Source: DAOMOP01 sp035444405 (GTDB lineage Bacteria > Pseudomonadota > Gammaproteobacteria > Burkholderiales > Rhodocyclaceae). Taken from it: a stretch of 5,247 nt of DNA. Position 1 is the first letter of the stretch, and the number at the start of each line of letters is the position of its first letter. This document shows, piece by piece, positions 1 through 3,738 of the stretch. The translations under genes were made by a program, and so were the position numbers. Below the pieces are notes generated by a model. That model did no database searches. It was not told the DNA's origin and worked only from the letters and a program-made list of their open reading frames with translations. The stretch is taken from NCBI GenBank assembly GCA_035444405.1, contig DAOMOP010000245.1, forward strand, positions 1 through 5,247, read 5' to 3'.

Positions 1-89
1 CGATCGCGATGGAAGAGGGTCTGCGCTTTGCGATCCGCGAGGGCGGCCGCACCGTCGGTGCCGGCGTCGTCGCCAAGATCGTCGAATAA
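1..89 (+). CDS. tuf: Elongation factor Tu, C-terminal end (5' truncated)
   Basis: Only the last 28 codons lie in the window, read from base 3 to a TAA stop at 87-89. The residues include GLRFAIREGGRTVGAGVVAK, the nearly invariant end of EF-Tu domain 3, finishing in IVE. EF-Tu is the cytoplasmic GTPase that carries aminoacyl-tRNA to the ribosomal A site. Domain 3 contacts tRNA and EF-Ts, and the GTPase domain is outside the window. A tuf copy directly upstream of a tRNA-Trp gene and secE is a familiar proteobacterial arrangement; a second tuf copy usually lies in the str operon, so this could be either tufA or tufB by name. Identity is very secure; the 5' end cannot be judged. Confidence 0.97.
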   Translation, partial: IAMEEGLRFAIREGGRTVGAGVVAKIVE

Positions 90-123
90 TCGCGCGTTCA
101 GTGTTTCGCTAGAGTCGCGCGAT
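89..123 (+). other. Hairpin overlapping the tuf stop codon
   Basis: Bases 89-96 (ATCGCGCG) and 116-123 (CGCGCGAT) form a perfect 8-bp stem around a 19-nt loop. The first arm begins on the last base of the tuf stop codon. No T-run follows, so it does not look like a classic terminator by itself. It may protect the tuf mRNA 3' end or help separate tuf from the downstream tRNA transcript. Only the pairing is seen; the function is inferred. Confidence 0.4.
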
Positions 124-128
124 CGGCA

Positions 129-150
129 GGCACCTTCCCGGGAGGGTGTC
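129..150 (+). terminator. Possible weak terminator/processing hairpin between tuf and tRNA-Trp
   Basis: Bases 129-137 pair with 142-150 in a 9-bp stem with two G-T wobbles (130/149 and 135/144) and a CCGG loop at 138-141. The sequence after it, TTCCAAGTCTCT, is pyrimidine-rich but has no real T-tract. The hairpin ends 17 nt before the tRNA 5' end. It may be a partial terminator after tuf or a landmark for tRNA 5' processing. Because no clear promoter is visible between here and the tRNA, some readthrough from tuf is likely. Confidence 0.4.
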
Positions 151-167
151 TTCCAAGTCTCTGCTGC

Positions 168-243
168 AGGGGTATAGCTCAACTGGCAGAGCGTCGGTCT
201 CCAAAACCGAAGGTTGGGGGTTCGATTCCCTCTGCCCCTGCCA
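168..243 (+). tRNA. trpT: tRNA-Trp (anticodon CCA)
   Basis: This is a complete 76-nt cloverleaf. The acceptor stem is 168-174 (AGGGGTA) with 233-239 (TGCCCCT), including one G-T pair. The D stem is 177-180 with 189-192. The anticodon stem is 194-198 with 206-210, and the anticodon CCA lies at 201-203 in loop CTCCAAA. A five-base variable region follows. The T stem is 216-220 with 228-232 around loop TTCGATT. The discriminator is G240 and the 3' CCA at 241-243 is encoded. It reads UGG codons. It closely resembles E. coli tRNA-Trp, including the length and the anticodon loop. It sits between tuf and secE and is probably co-transcribed with at least one of them, in which case RNase P and 3' processing would cut the shared transcript. 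Confidence 0.98.
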
Positions 244-268
244 CCCATTTCCTGATATCAATACGTCG

Positions 269-616
269 ATGGCCGATAAAATAAAGCTTGCACTGGCTCT
301 CGCTCTCGTCGGGGCCGGGATTGCCGGCTTTTATTTCTATTCCGAGCTTGCGCTGGTGCTGCGCGTGCTGATGGTGCTGGCCGGTGTCGGTGCCGCGGTC
401 GCGGTCGGCTGGCAGACCGAGCTCGGTCAGCGTTTCTTGAACTTCTCGAGCGAGGCCGTCGTCGAGGCGCGCAAGGTGGTCTGGCCGAACCGCAAGGAAA
501 CGGTGCAGACGACCGGGATCGTGTTCGCCTTCGTCGTCGCGATTGCGATCTTCCTGTGGCTCACGGACAAGGGCCTCGAGTGGGTCATGTACGATCTCAT
601 TCTGGGCTGGAAATGA
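269..616 (+). CDS. secE: Protein translocase subunit SecE
   Basis: SecE is the small essential inner-membrane subunit of the SecYEG protein-export channel; it clamps and stabilises SecY. The 115-residue product has hydrophobic segments at about residues 5-24, 28-47 and 83-99, matching the three-helix SecE of Proteobacteria (E. coli 127 aa). Between helices 2 and 3 lies the conserved amphipathic cytoplasmic segment, with EARKVVWPNRKET at about 66-78, the family hallmark that packs against SecY. The ATG at 269 was chosen because the reading frame further upstream runs through the tRNA gene and would give 41 unrelated residues. No convincing Shine-Dalgarno sequence precedes it, and only 25 nt separate it from the tRNA CCA end. 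The TGA stop at 614-616 overlaps a possible nusG ATG. The secE-nusG pairing is near-universal in bacteria. Identity is secure. Confidence 0.96.
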   Translation: MADKIKLALALALVGAGIAGFYFYSELALVLRVLMVLAGVGAAVAVGWQTELGQRFLNFSSEAVVEARKVVWPNRKETVQTTGIVFAFVVAIAIFLWLTDKGLEWVMYDLILGWK

Positions 617-618
617 CC

Positions 619-1152
619 ATGGCTAAGCGCTGGTACGTCGTACACGCCTACTCGGGCTTCGAAAAGTCCGTGATGCGTGCGCTCAAGGAGCGCATCAACC
701 GCGCCGGCATGCAGGACATGTTCGGCCAGATCCTCGTGCCGGTCGAGGAGGTCGTCGAGATGAAGGGCGGCCAGAAAAGCATCTCGGAACGCAAGTTCTT
801 CCCGGGTTACGTGCTCGTCGAGATGGAGATGAACGACGAGACGTGGCACCTCGTCAAGTCGACGCCGAAGGTCACCGGCTTCGTCGGGGGGTCGGCGAAC
901 AGGCCGACCCCGATCTCCGAAAAGGAAGTCGACAAGATCATGCACCAGATGCAGGAGGGGGTCGAAAAGCCGCGGCCGAAGGTGCTGTGGGAACTCGGCG
1001 AAGTCGTGCGTGTCAAGGAAGGCCCCTTCACCGACTTCCATGGTTCGGTCGAGGATGTCAACTACGAGAAGAGCAAGCTGCGCGTGTCGGTGACCATCTT
1101 CGGTCGCGCGACGCCCGTTGAGCTGGATTTCGGGCAGGTCGAGAAGACCTGA
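619..1152 (+). CDS. nusG: Transcription termination/antitermination factor NusG
   Basis: NusG binds RNA polymerase across the clamp, reduces pausing, and links the polymerase either to Rho or to ribosomal protein S10. The 177-residue product has an N-terminal NGN domain (about 3-115), with RWYVVHAYSGFEKSV near the start and the SERKFFPGYVLVEM core at about 56-69. A KOW domain follows at about 126-177, ending in FGRATPVELDFGQVEKT. The Phe in that IFGRA stretch corresponds, by recall, to E. coli F165, in the Rho/S10-binding face. Length matches the family (E. coli 181 aa). Two in-frame ATGs compete. 613 gives a 4-nt ATGA overlap with the secE stop and adds Met-Thr. 619 gives MAKRWYVV, as in most relatives, with a weak GGAAA 5-9 bases upstream. 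Either way translation is probably coupled to secE. Stop TGA at 1150-1152. Confidence 0.97.
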   Translation: MAKRWYVVHAYSGFEKSVMRALKERINRAGMQDMFGQILVPVEEVVEMKGGQKSISERKFFPGYVLVEMEMNDETWHLVKSTPKVTGFVGGSANRPTPISEKEVDKIMHQMQEGVEKPRPKVLWELGEVVRVKEGPFTDFHGSVEDVNYEKSKLRVSVTIFGRATPVELDFGQVEKT

Positions 1153-1157
1153 CCGCG

Positions 1158-1175
1158 CGGGCCGCAAGCGGCCCG
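1158..1175 (+). other. First GC-rich hairpin in the nusG-rplK spacer
   Basis: Bases 1158-1164 pair with 1169-1175 in a perfect 7-bp all-G/C stem with a CAAG loop, starting 6 nt after the nusG stop codon. No T-run follows, so a standard Rho-independent terminator is unlikely. It could protect the secE-nusG mRNA 3' end or act as a pause/processing site. Confidence 0.45.
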
Positions 1176-1179
1176 AGCC

Positions 1180-1200
1180 TGCCCGGTGCTGCGCCGGGCA
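1180..1200 (+). other. Second GC-rich hairpin in the nusG-rplK spacer
   Basis: Bases 1180-1187 pair with 1193-1200 in an 8-bp stem with one T-G wobble (1187/1193) and loop GCTGC. It lies 4 nt after the first hairpin; together they form a tandem pair. A competing fold, 1171-1175 (GCCCG) with 1195-1199 (CGGGC), would open both. What follows is A-rich (ACAAAC), not T-rich. In E. coli an rplKAJL promoter lies between nusG and rplK; I see no good -35/-10 pair here. Confidence 0.45.
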
Positions 1201-1247
1201 ACAAACCGAGGAGCGCCGGTGCTAGCCGGTGCGTTTGCACTCAAGTC

Positions 1248-1252
1248 AGGAG
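1248..1252 (+). promoter_or_regulatory. Shine-Dalgarno site of rplK
   Basis: AGGAG lies 9 nt before the ATG at 1262 and supports that start over the in-frame ATG at 1229, which would add 11 unrelated residues. Confidence 0.8.
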
Positions 1253-1261
1253 ATAGCCACC

Positions 1262-1693
1262 ATGGCGAAGAAGATCACCGGCTATATCAAGCTGCAGGTG
1301 CCAGCTGGTAAAGCCAATCCCAGTCCCCCGATCGGTCCCGCGCTCGGTCAGCGCGGCCTGAACATCATGGAGTTCTGCAAGGCGTTCAACGCCAAGACGC
1401 AGGGGCTCGAGCCGGGCTTGCCGATCCCGGTCGTGATCACCGCGTTTGCCGACAAGAGCTTCACCTTCATCATGAAGACGCCGCCGGCGTCGGTCCTGAT
1501 CAAGAAGGCCGCCAAGGTCACCAAGGGATCGCCGAAACCGCATACCGACAAGGTCGGGTCGCTGACGCGCGCCCAGGTCGAGGAGATCGCGAAGACCAAG
1601 ATGCCGGACCTGACCGCCGCCGACATGGATGCGGCGGTGCGCACGATCGCCGGTTCGGCCCGCAGCATGGGCATTACGGTGGAGGGGCTCTGA
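1262..1693 (+). CDS. rplK: 50S ribosomal protein L11 (uL11)
   Basis: L11 binds helices 43-44 of 23S rRNA in the GTPase-associated centre, next to the L10-L12 stalk, and helps control EF-G and RelA action. The 143-residue product matches the family length (E. coli 142). The N-terminal domain carries the proline-rich PSPPIGPALGQ at 20-30, the helix that closes over the thiostrepton/micrococcin site, followed by NIMEFCKAFNAKT at 34-46. The C-terminal RNA-binding domain (about 75-143) ends with the signature around AVRTIAGSARSMGITVEG. K4 and K40 (counting Met) match lysines that PrmA trimethylates in E. coli. A strong Shine-Dalgarno sequence fixes the ATG. Only 2 nt separate the stop from rplA, so the two are translated from one mRNA. 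Confidence 0.98.
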   Translation: MAKKITGYIKLQVPAGKANPSPPIGPALGQRGLNIMEFCKAFNAKTQGLEPGLPIPVVITAFADKSFTFIMKTPPASVLIKKAAKVTKGSPKPHTDKVGSLTRAQVEEIAKTKMPDLTAADMDAAVRTIAGSARSMGITVEGL

Positions 1694-1695
1694 TC

Positions 1696-2394
1696 ATGGC
1701 CAAGATTTCGAAGCGTGTGAAGGCGCTGCGCGAGAAGATCGACCGCAACCGGAACTATCCGGTCGCCGAGGCGCTGGCGCTCGTGAAGGACTGCGCGAAT
1801 GCCAAGTTCGACGAATCGATCGACATTTCGGTCAATCTCGGCGTCGATGCGCGCAAGTCCGACCAGATCGTGCGTGGTTCGGTCGTGCTGCCGGCCGGTA
1901 CCGGCAAGAGCGTGCGCGTGGCGGTGTTCGCCCAGGGCGACAAGGCCGAGCTGGCCAAGGCCGCCGGCGCCGACGTGGTCGGCTTCGACGATCTGGCCGC
2001 CGAAGTCAAGGCCGGCAACATCAACTTCGATCTGTGCATTGCCACGCCCGATGCAATGCGCGTGGTCGGCCAGCTCGGCCAGATTCTCGGTCCGCGCGGT
2101 CTGATGCCGAACCCGAAGGTCGGCACGGTGACGATGGATGTCGAGACCGCGGTCAAGAACGCCAAGGCCGGCCAGGTGCAGTATCGCACCGACAAGGCCG
2201 GCATCATTCACGCCACTGTCGGCCGCGCGTCGTTCAGCGTCGACGCCCTGCAACAGAACATCGGCGCCTTCGTCGATGCGCTGGTCAAGGCCAAGCCTGC
2301 GGCCTCGAAGGGCATCTACCTGCGTCGCGTGGCGCTGTCGAGCACCATGGGTGCCGGCGTGCGGGTCGAACCGACGAGCATTTCGGGCTCGTGA
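1696..2394 (+). CDS. rplA: 50S ribosomal protein L1 (uL1)
   Basis: L1 forms the mobile stalk beside the E site, helps release deacylated tRNA, and in many bacteria represses its own rplK-rplA mRNA. The 232 residues fit the family (E. coli 234). Domain I is formed by both ends of the chain and domain II is the insertion at about 68-158. The conserved block LGPRGLMPNPKVGTV is at 131-145 and STMGAGVRV at 216-224, both rRNA-contacting regions. A Shine-Dalgarno GGAGG at 1681-1685, inside the last codons of rplK, lies 10 nt before the ATG, which suggests translational coupling. I did not identify an L1-binding rRNA mimic near rplK, although the two spacer hairpins upstream of rplK are the place to look. 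TGA stop at 2392-2394. Confidence 0.98.
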   Translation: MAKISKRVKALREKIDRNRNYPVAEALALVKDCANAKFDESIDISVNLGVDARKSDQIVRGSVVLPAGTGKSVRVAVFAQGDKAELAKAAGADVVGFDDLAAEVKAGNINFDLCIATPDAMRVVGQLGQILGPRGLMPNPKVGTVTMDVETAVKNAKAGQVQYRTDKAGIIHATVGRASFSVDALQQNIGAFVDALVKAKPAASKGIYLRRVALSSTMGAGVRVEPTSISGS

Positions 2395-2400
2395 CATTTC

Positions 2401-2418
2401 GGGCGGCGTGAGCCGCCC
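2401..2418 (+). other. GNRA-capped hairpin just after rplA
   Basis: Bases 2401-2407 (GGGCGGC) and 2412-2418 (GCCGCCC) form a perfect 7-bp stem closed by GTGA, a GNRA-type tetraloop. It starts 6 nt after the rplA stop. Only a TTT (2425-2427) follows, so termination would be weak at best. It may mark the 3' boundary of the rplKA message or a partial terminator before the rplJL leader. Confidence 0.5.
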
Positions 2419-2430
2419 ATGGACTTTGGG

Positions 2431-2455
2431 CTGCCGCCCGCGCAAGCAGCGGCAG
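2431..2455 (+). other. Second hairpin in the rplA-rplJ gap
   Basis: CTGCCGC at 2431-2437 pairs with GCGGCAG at 2449-2455 (7 bp) around an 11-nt loop. It ends just before the predicted L10 leader and is not followed by a T-run. Its role is unknown; it could insulate the leader fold from upstream RNA. Confidence 0.4.
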
Positions 2456-2456
2456 G

Positions 2457-2570
2457 TTGTCAAAGACCGTTGGGGGACGATGCGGTGAGGTTGCACAGGG
2501 CTGTGACCGAGCGGCGGGACCTTAATCGTGGCACTGCCCCGGCGGTGGCCGCGCCCAACGCAGATGGCGT
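2457..2570 (+). ncRNA. Ribosomal protein L10 leader (autoregulatory mRNA element)
   Basis: The region resembles the proteobacterial L10 leader (Rfam L10_leader), where excess L10-L12 complex binds the mRNA and represses rplJL. What is seen: 2468-2474 (CGTTGGG) pairs with 2554-2560 (CCCAACG). An outer helix, 2458-2462 with 2565-2569, has two G-T wobbles. Between them, AAGAC on the 5' side faces CAGA on the 3' side, allowing tandem sheared G-A pairs (2465/2564 and 2466/2563), as in a kink-turn. The strings CAAAGACCGT, CTTAATC (2521-2527) and CGCAGATGG match my memory of the conserved positions in enteric and betaproteobacterial leaders. A sub-hairpin forms inside, with 2489-2491 and 2494-2497 pairing with 2506-2508 and 2502-2505. 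It ends about 135 nt before the rplJ start, a plausible distance. No covariance search was run. Confidence 0.8.
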
Positions 2571-2574
2571 CACC

Positions 2575-2588
2575 CGAAGCAGGCTTCG
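2575..2588 (+). other. Small hairpin after the L10 leader
   Basis: CGAAG at 2575-2579 pairs with CTTCG at 2584-2588 (5 bp) with loop CAGG. It directly follows the leader element and may be a peripheral stem of it. Modest on its own. Confidence 0.3.
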
Positions 2589-2614
2589 TCGTTTCCGGCT
2601 CGTCGGGGCCGAAT

Positions 2615-2638
2615 CGACCTTGCTCCTGAAGACGGTCG
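2615..2638 (+). promoter_or_regulatory. Hairpin presenting a possible anti-Shine-Dalgarno loop for rplJ
   Basis: CGACC at 2615-2619 pairs with GGTCG at 2634-2638 around a 14-nt loop. The loop contains CTCCT at 2623-2627, complementary to GGGAG at 2694-2698 (four Watson-Crick pairs plus one T-G), which is the rplJ ribosome-binding site. A loop-to-site contact or simple strand exchange could hide that site. The complementarity is seen; regulation is inferred. Confidence 0.35.
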
Positions 2639-2645
2639 CCGTGGT

Positions 2646-2683
2646 TGTTCGCCGGTGCTTCCGCATGGATGCGCCGGCGGACG
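2646..2683 (+). promoter_or_regulatory. Long hairpin immediately before the rplJ ribosome-binding site
   Basis: 2646-2658 pairs with 2671-2683 over 13 continuous positions (three G-T wobbles: 2646/2683, 2649/2680, 2656/2673). A T-T mismatch follows, then 3 more pairs (2660-2662 with 2667-2669) and a GCAT loop. It ends 10 nt before the rplJ Shine-Dalgarno sequence. It is the longest simple hairpin I found in the window. It could be an RNase III-type target, or a spacer helix that brings the anti-Shine-Dalgarno segment at 2623-2627 next to the ribosome-binding site. Confidence 0.55.
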
Positions 2684-2692
2684 TTTCACTTT

Positions 2693-2698
2693 AGGGAG
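2693..2698 (+). promoter_or_regulatory. Shine-Dalgarno site deciding a TTG start for rplJ
   Basis: AGGGAG lies 6 nt before TTG at 2705. The in-frame ATG at 2699 directly abuts the Shine-Dalgarno sequence with no spacer, so it is a poor start; the site therefore favours TTG. Confidence 0.75.
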
Positions 2699-2704
2699 AT
2701 GACC

Positions 2705-3229
2705 TTGGGTCTCAATCTTGATGACAAGAAGGCCGTCGTTGCCGAAGTGTCCGCCGAACTCGCGGATGCCCAGGCGGTGATCGTCGCTGAGTACCGTGGT
2801 CTCGAAGTCGGGCAAGTCACCGCCCTGCGCGCAAAGGCGCGCGAGTCCGGTGTCTACCTGCGCGTCCTGAAAAACACGCTGGTACGGCGTGCCGTGGCCG
2901 GCACGTCGTTCGAAGGCTTGGCCTCGCACATGGTGGGTCCGCTGATCTACGGGATTTCCCGGGATCCGGTGGCGCCTGCCAAAGTGCTGCAGGAATTCGC
3001 CAAGACCAACGACAAGCTGGTGATCAAGGGCGGCGCGATGCCGGGTTACGTCATGGACGCCGCCGGCGTCAAGGCGCTCGCATCGATGCCGAGCCGCGAG
3101 GAGCTGCTTGCCACGCTGTTGGGCACGATGCAGGCGCCTGTCACGAAGTTCGTTCAGACGCTCAACGAAGTTCCGGGCAAGTTTGTGCGTACCGTGGCCG
3201 CCCTGCGCGATTCGAAAGAGACTGCGTAA
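2705..3229 (+). CDS. rplJ: 50S ribosomal protein L10 (uL10), TTG start
   Basis: L10 anchors the L7/L12 dimers to the 50S subunit, forming the base of the factor-recruiting stalk, and with L12 represses its own mRNA. The 174-residue product begins GLNLDDKKAVVAEVS after the initiator, aligning with E. coli ALNLQDKQAIVAEVS. That alignment and the Shine-Dalgarno spacing select TTG at 2705 rather than ATG at 2699. The rRNA-binding domain covers about 1-130, with GVYLRVLKNTLVRRAV at 49-64. The C-terminal helix that binds L12 dimers runs from about 131 to the end. From the MPSREELL block to the C-terminus it has 47 residues against 37 in E. coli, so one extra dimer-binding segment is likely. The gene follows the L10 leader and precedes rplL by 53 nt. 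TAA stop at 3227-3229. Confidence 0.96.
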   Translation: MGLNLDDKKAVVAEVSAELADAQAVIVAEYRGLEVGQVTALRAKARESGVYLRVLKNTLVRRAVAGTSFEGLASHMVGPLIYGISRDPVAPAKVLQEFAKTNDKLVIKGGAMPGYVMDAAGVKALASMPSREELLATLLGTMQAPVTKFVQTLNEVPGKFVRTVAALRDSKETA

Positions 3230-3240
3230 TTTCCTCGACC

Positions 3241-3260
3241 GCATCCCGTTTTCGGGGTGC
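3241..3260 (+). other. Hairpin in the rplJ-rplL spacer
   Basis: GCATCCCG at 3241-3248 pairs with CGGGGTGC at 3253-3260 (8 bp, one T-G at 3244/3257) with a TTTT loop. No T-run follows, so it is not a terminator. It lies 11 nt before the rplL Shine-Dalgarno sequence. L12 is needed in several copies per L10, so an mRNA-stability or translation-enhancing role is possible but unproven. Confidence 0.45.
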
Positions 3261-3271
3261 TCAAATGATTC

Positions 3272-3276
3272 AGGAG
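3272..3276 (+). promoter_or_regulatory. Strong Shine-Dalgarno site of rplL
   Basis: AGGAG stands 6 nt before the ATG at 3283, in an A-rich, probably unstructured spacer (TAAAAA). This is the best ribosome-binding site in the window and suits the multi-copy L12 product. Confidence 0.85.
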
Positions 3277-3282
3277 TAAAAA

Positions 3283-3663
3283 ATGGCTTTGTCCAAGCAA
3301 GATATTCTGGAAGCAATCGGCAACATGACCGTCCTCGAGCTGTCTGAGCTCATCAAGGACATGGAAGAGAAGTTCGGCGTGTCCGCCGCCGCCGCGGTTG
3401 CGGTCGCTGCGCCGGCCGCTGCCGCCGGCGAGGCCGCCGCGGTTGAAGAGAAGACCGAGTTCGACGTGATCCTGATCGCCGCCGGCGAGAAGAAGGTCGA
3501 GGCGATCAAGGTCGTGCGGGCCGCGACCGGCCTGGGCCTGAAGGAAGCCAAGGACCTCGTCGATGGCGCGCCGAAGCCCGTCAAGGAAGGTATTGCCAAG
3601 GCCGATGCCGAAGCGCTCAAGAAGCAGCTCGAAGAAGCCGGCGCCAAGGTCGAGATCAAGTAA
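3283..3663 (+). CDS. rplL: 50S ribosomal protein L7/L12 (bL12)
   Basis: L7/L12 is the multi-copy stalk protein that recruits and stimulates IF2, EF-Tu, EF-G and RF3. The 126 residues show the three expected parts. The N-terminal dimerisation and L10-binding helices are at 1-33 (LELSELIKDMEEKFGVS). A flexible Ala/Val/Pro-rich hinge covers about 34-55. The globular factor-binding domain covers about 57-126, with EKTEFDVIL and then ATGLGLKEAKDLVDGAPKPV at 81-100, which contacts factors. E. coli L12 is 121 aa; the difference is mainly a longer Ala-rich hinge. Its very strong Shine-Dalgarno sequence, compared with the TTG start of rplJ, fits the need for several L12 per L10. Many Glu, Lys and Ala residues make it acidic, as usual. 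TAA stop at 3661-3663; an attenuator-like hairpin follows 17 nt later. Confidence 0.98.
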   Translation: MALSKQDILEAIGNMTVLELSELIKDMEEKFGVSAAAAVAVAAPAAAAGEAAAVEEKTEFDVILIAAGEKKVEAIKVVRAATGLGLKEAKDLVDGAPKPVKEGIAKADAEALKKQLEEAGAKVEIK

Positions 3664-3680
3664 GACCCTGGTTCCGCGCG

Positions 3681-3720
3681 GGGCTGGCGACCTTTCGGGG
3701 CGCCAGCCCTTTCGTGCTTT
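3681..3720 (+). terminator. Attenuator-like hairpin between rplL and rpoB
   Basis: GGGCTGGCG at 3681-3689 pairs perfectly with CGCCAGCCC at 3701-3709 (9 bp); the 11-nt loop can add a small CC/GG helix. It is followed by TTTCGTGCTTT, an interrupted T-rich tail. That is the form of a leaky Rho-independent terminator. In E. coli a partial terminator at the same place makes rpoBC expression lower than rplJL; I infer the same role here. Leakiness is not measurable from sequence alone. Confidence 0.7.
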
Positions 3721-3738
3721 GTGAAAACGGGAAGCCAT

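Noticed and set aside
110..115. TAGAGT as a -10 box for tRNA-Trp/secE
   Set aside because: It matches 4 of 6 consensus bases, but the -35 position holds TAATCG, which does not resemble a -35 hexamer.
146..268. Extending SecE upstream to an ATG at 146
   Set aside because: The extra 41 codons run through the tRNA-Trp gene and encode nothing like a SecE N-terminus.
427..1167. A 246-codon open frame on the minus strand across secE-nusG
   Set aside because: Same antisense-shadow character, opposite two well-identified genes.
1348..2496. A 382-codon open frame on the minus strand across rplK-rplA
   Set aside because: It is antisense to two certain ribosomal protein genes. Its composition (rich in Arg, His, Asp, Leu) is typical of reverse-strand shadows in GC-rich coding DNA, and no domain is recognisable.
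2457..2526. Promoter candidates TTGTCA (2457-2462) and TTGCAC (2491-2496) before rplJ
   Set aside because: Neither has a plausible -10 hexamer at 16-18 nt. TTGTCA is part of the leader outer helix, and the AT-rich CTTAAT lies 24 nt after TTGCAC, which is too far.
2419..2694. A 91-codon frame in the rplA-rplJ gap as a possible small protein
   Set aside because: It lies over the L10 leader and hairpins, has no good Shine-Dalgarno sequence, an Arg/Ala-rich sequence, and no family resemblance. RNA structure explains the region better.
3379..3450. Ala-codon-rich GC repeat-like tract in rplL
   Set aside because: It encodes the normal flexible Ala-rich hinge of L12 and is not an independent repeat element.
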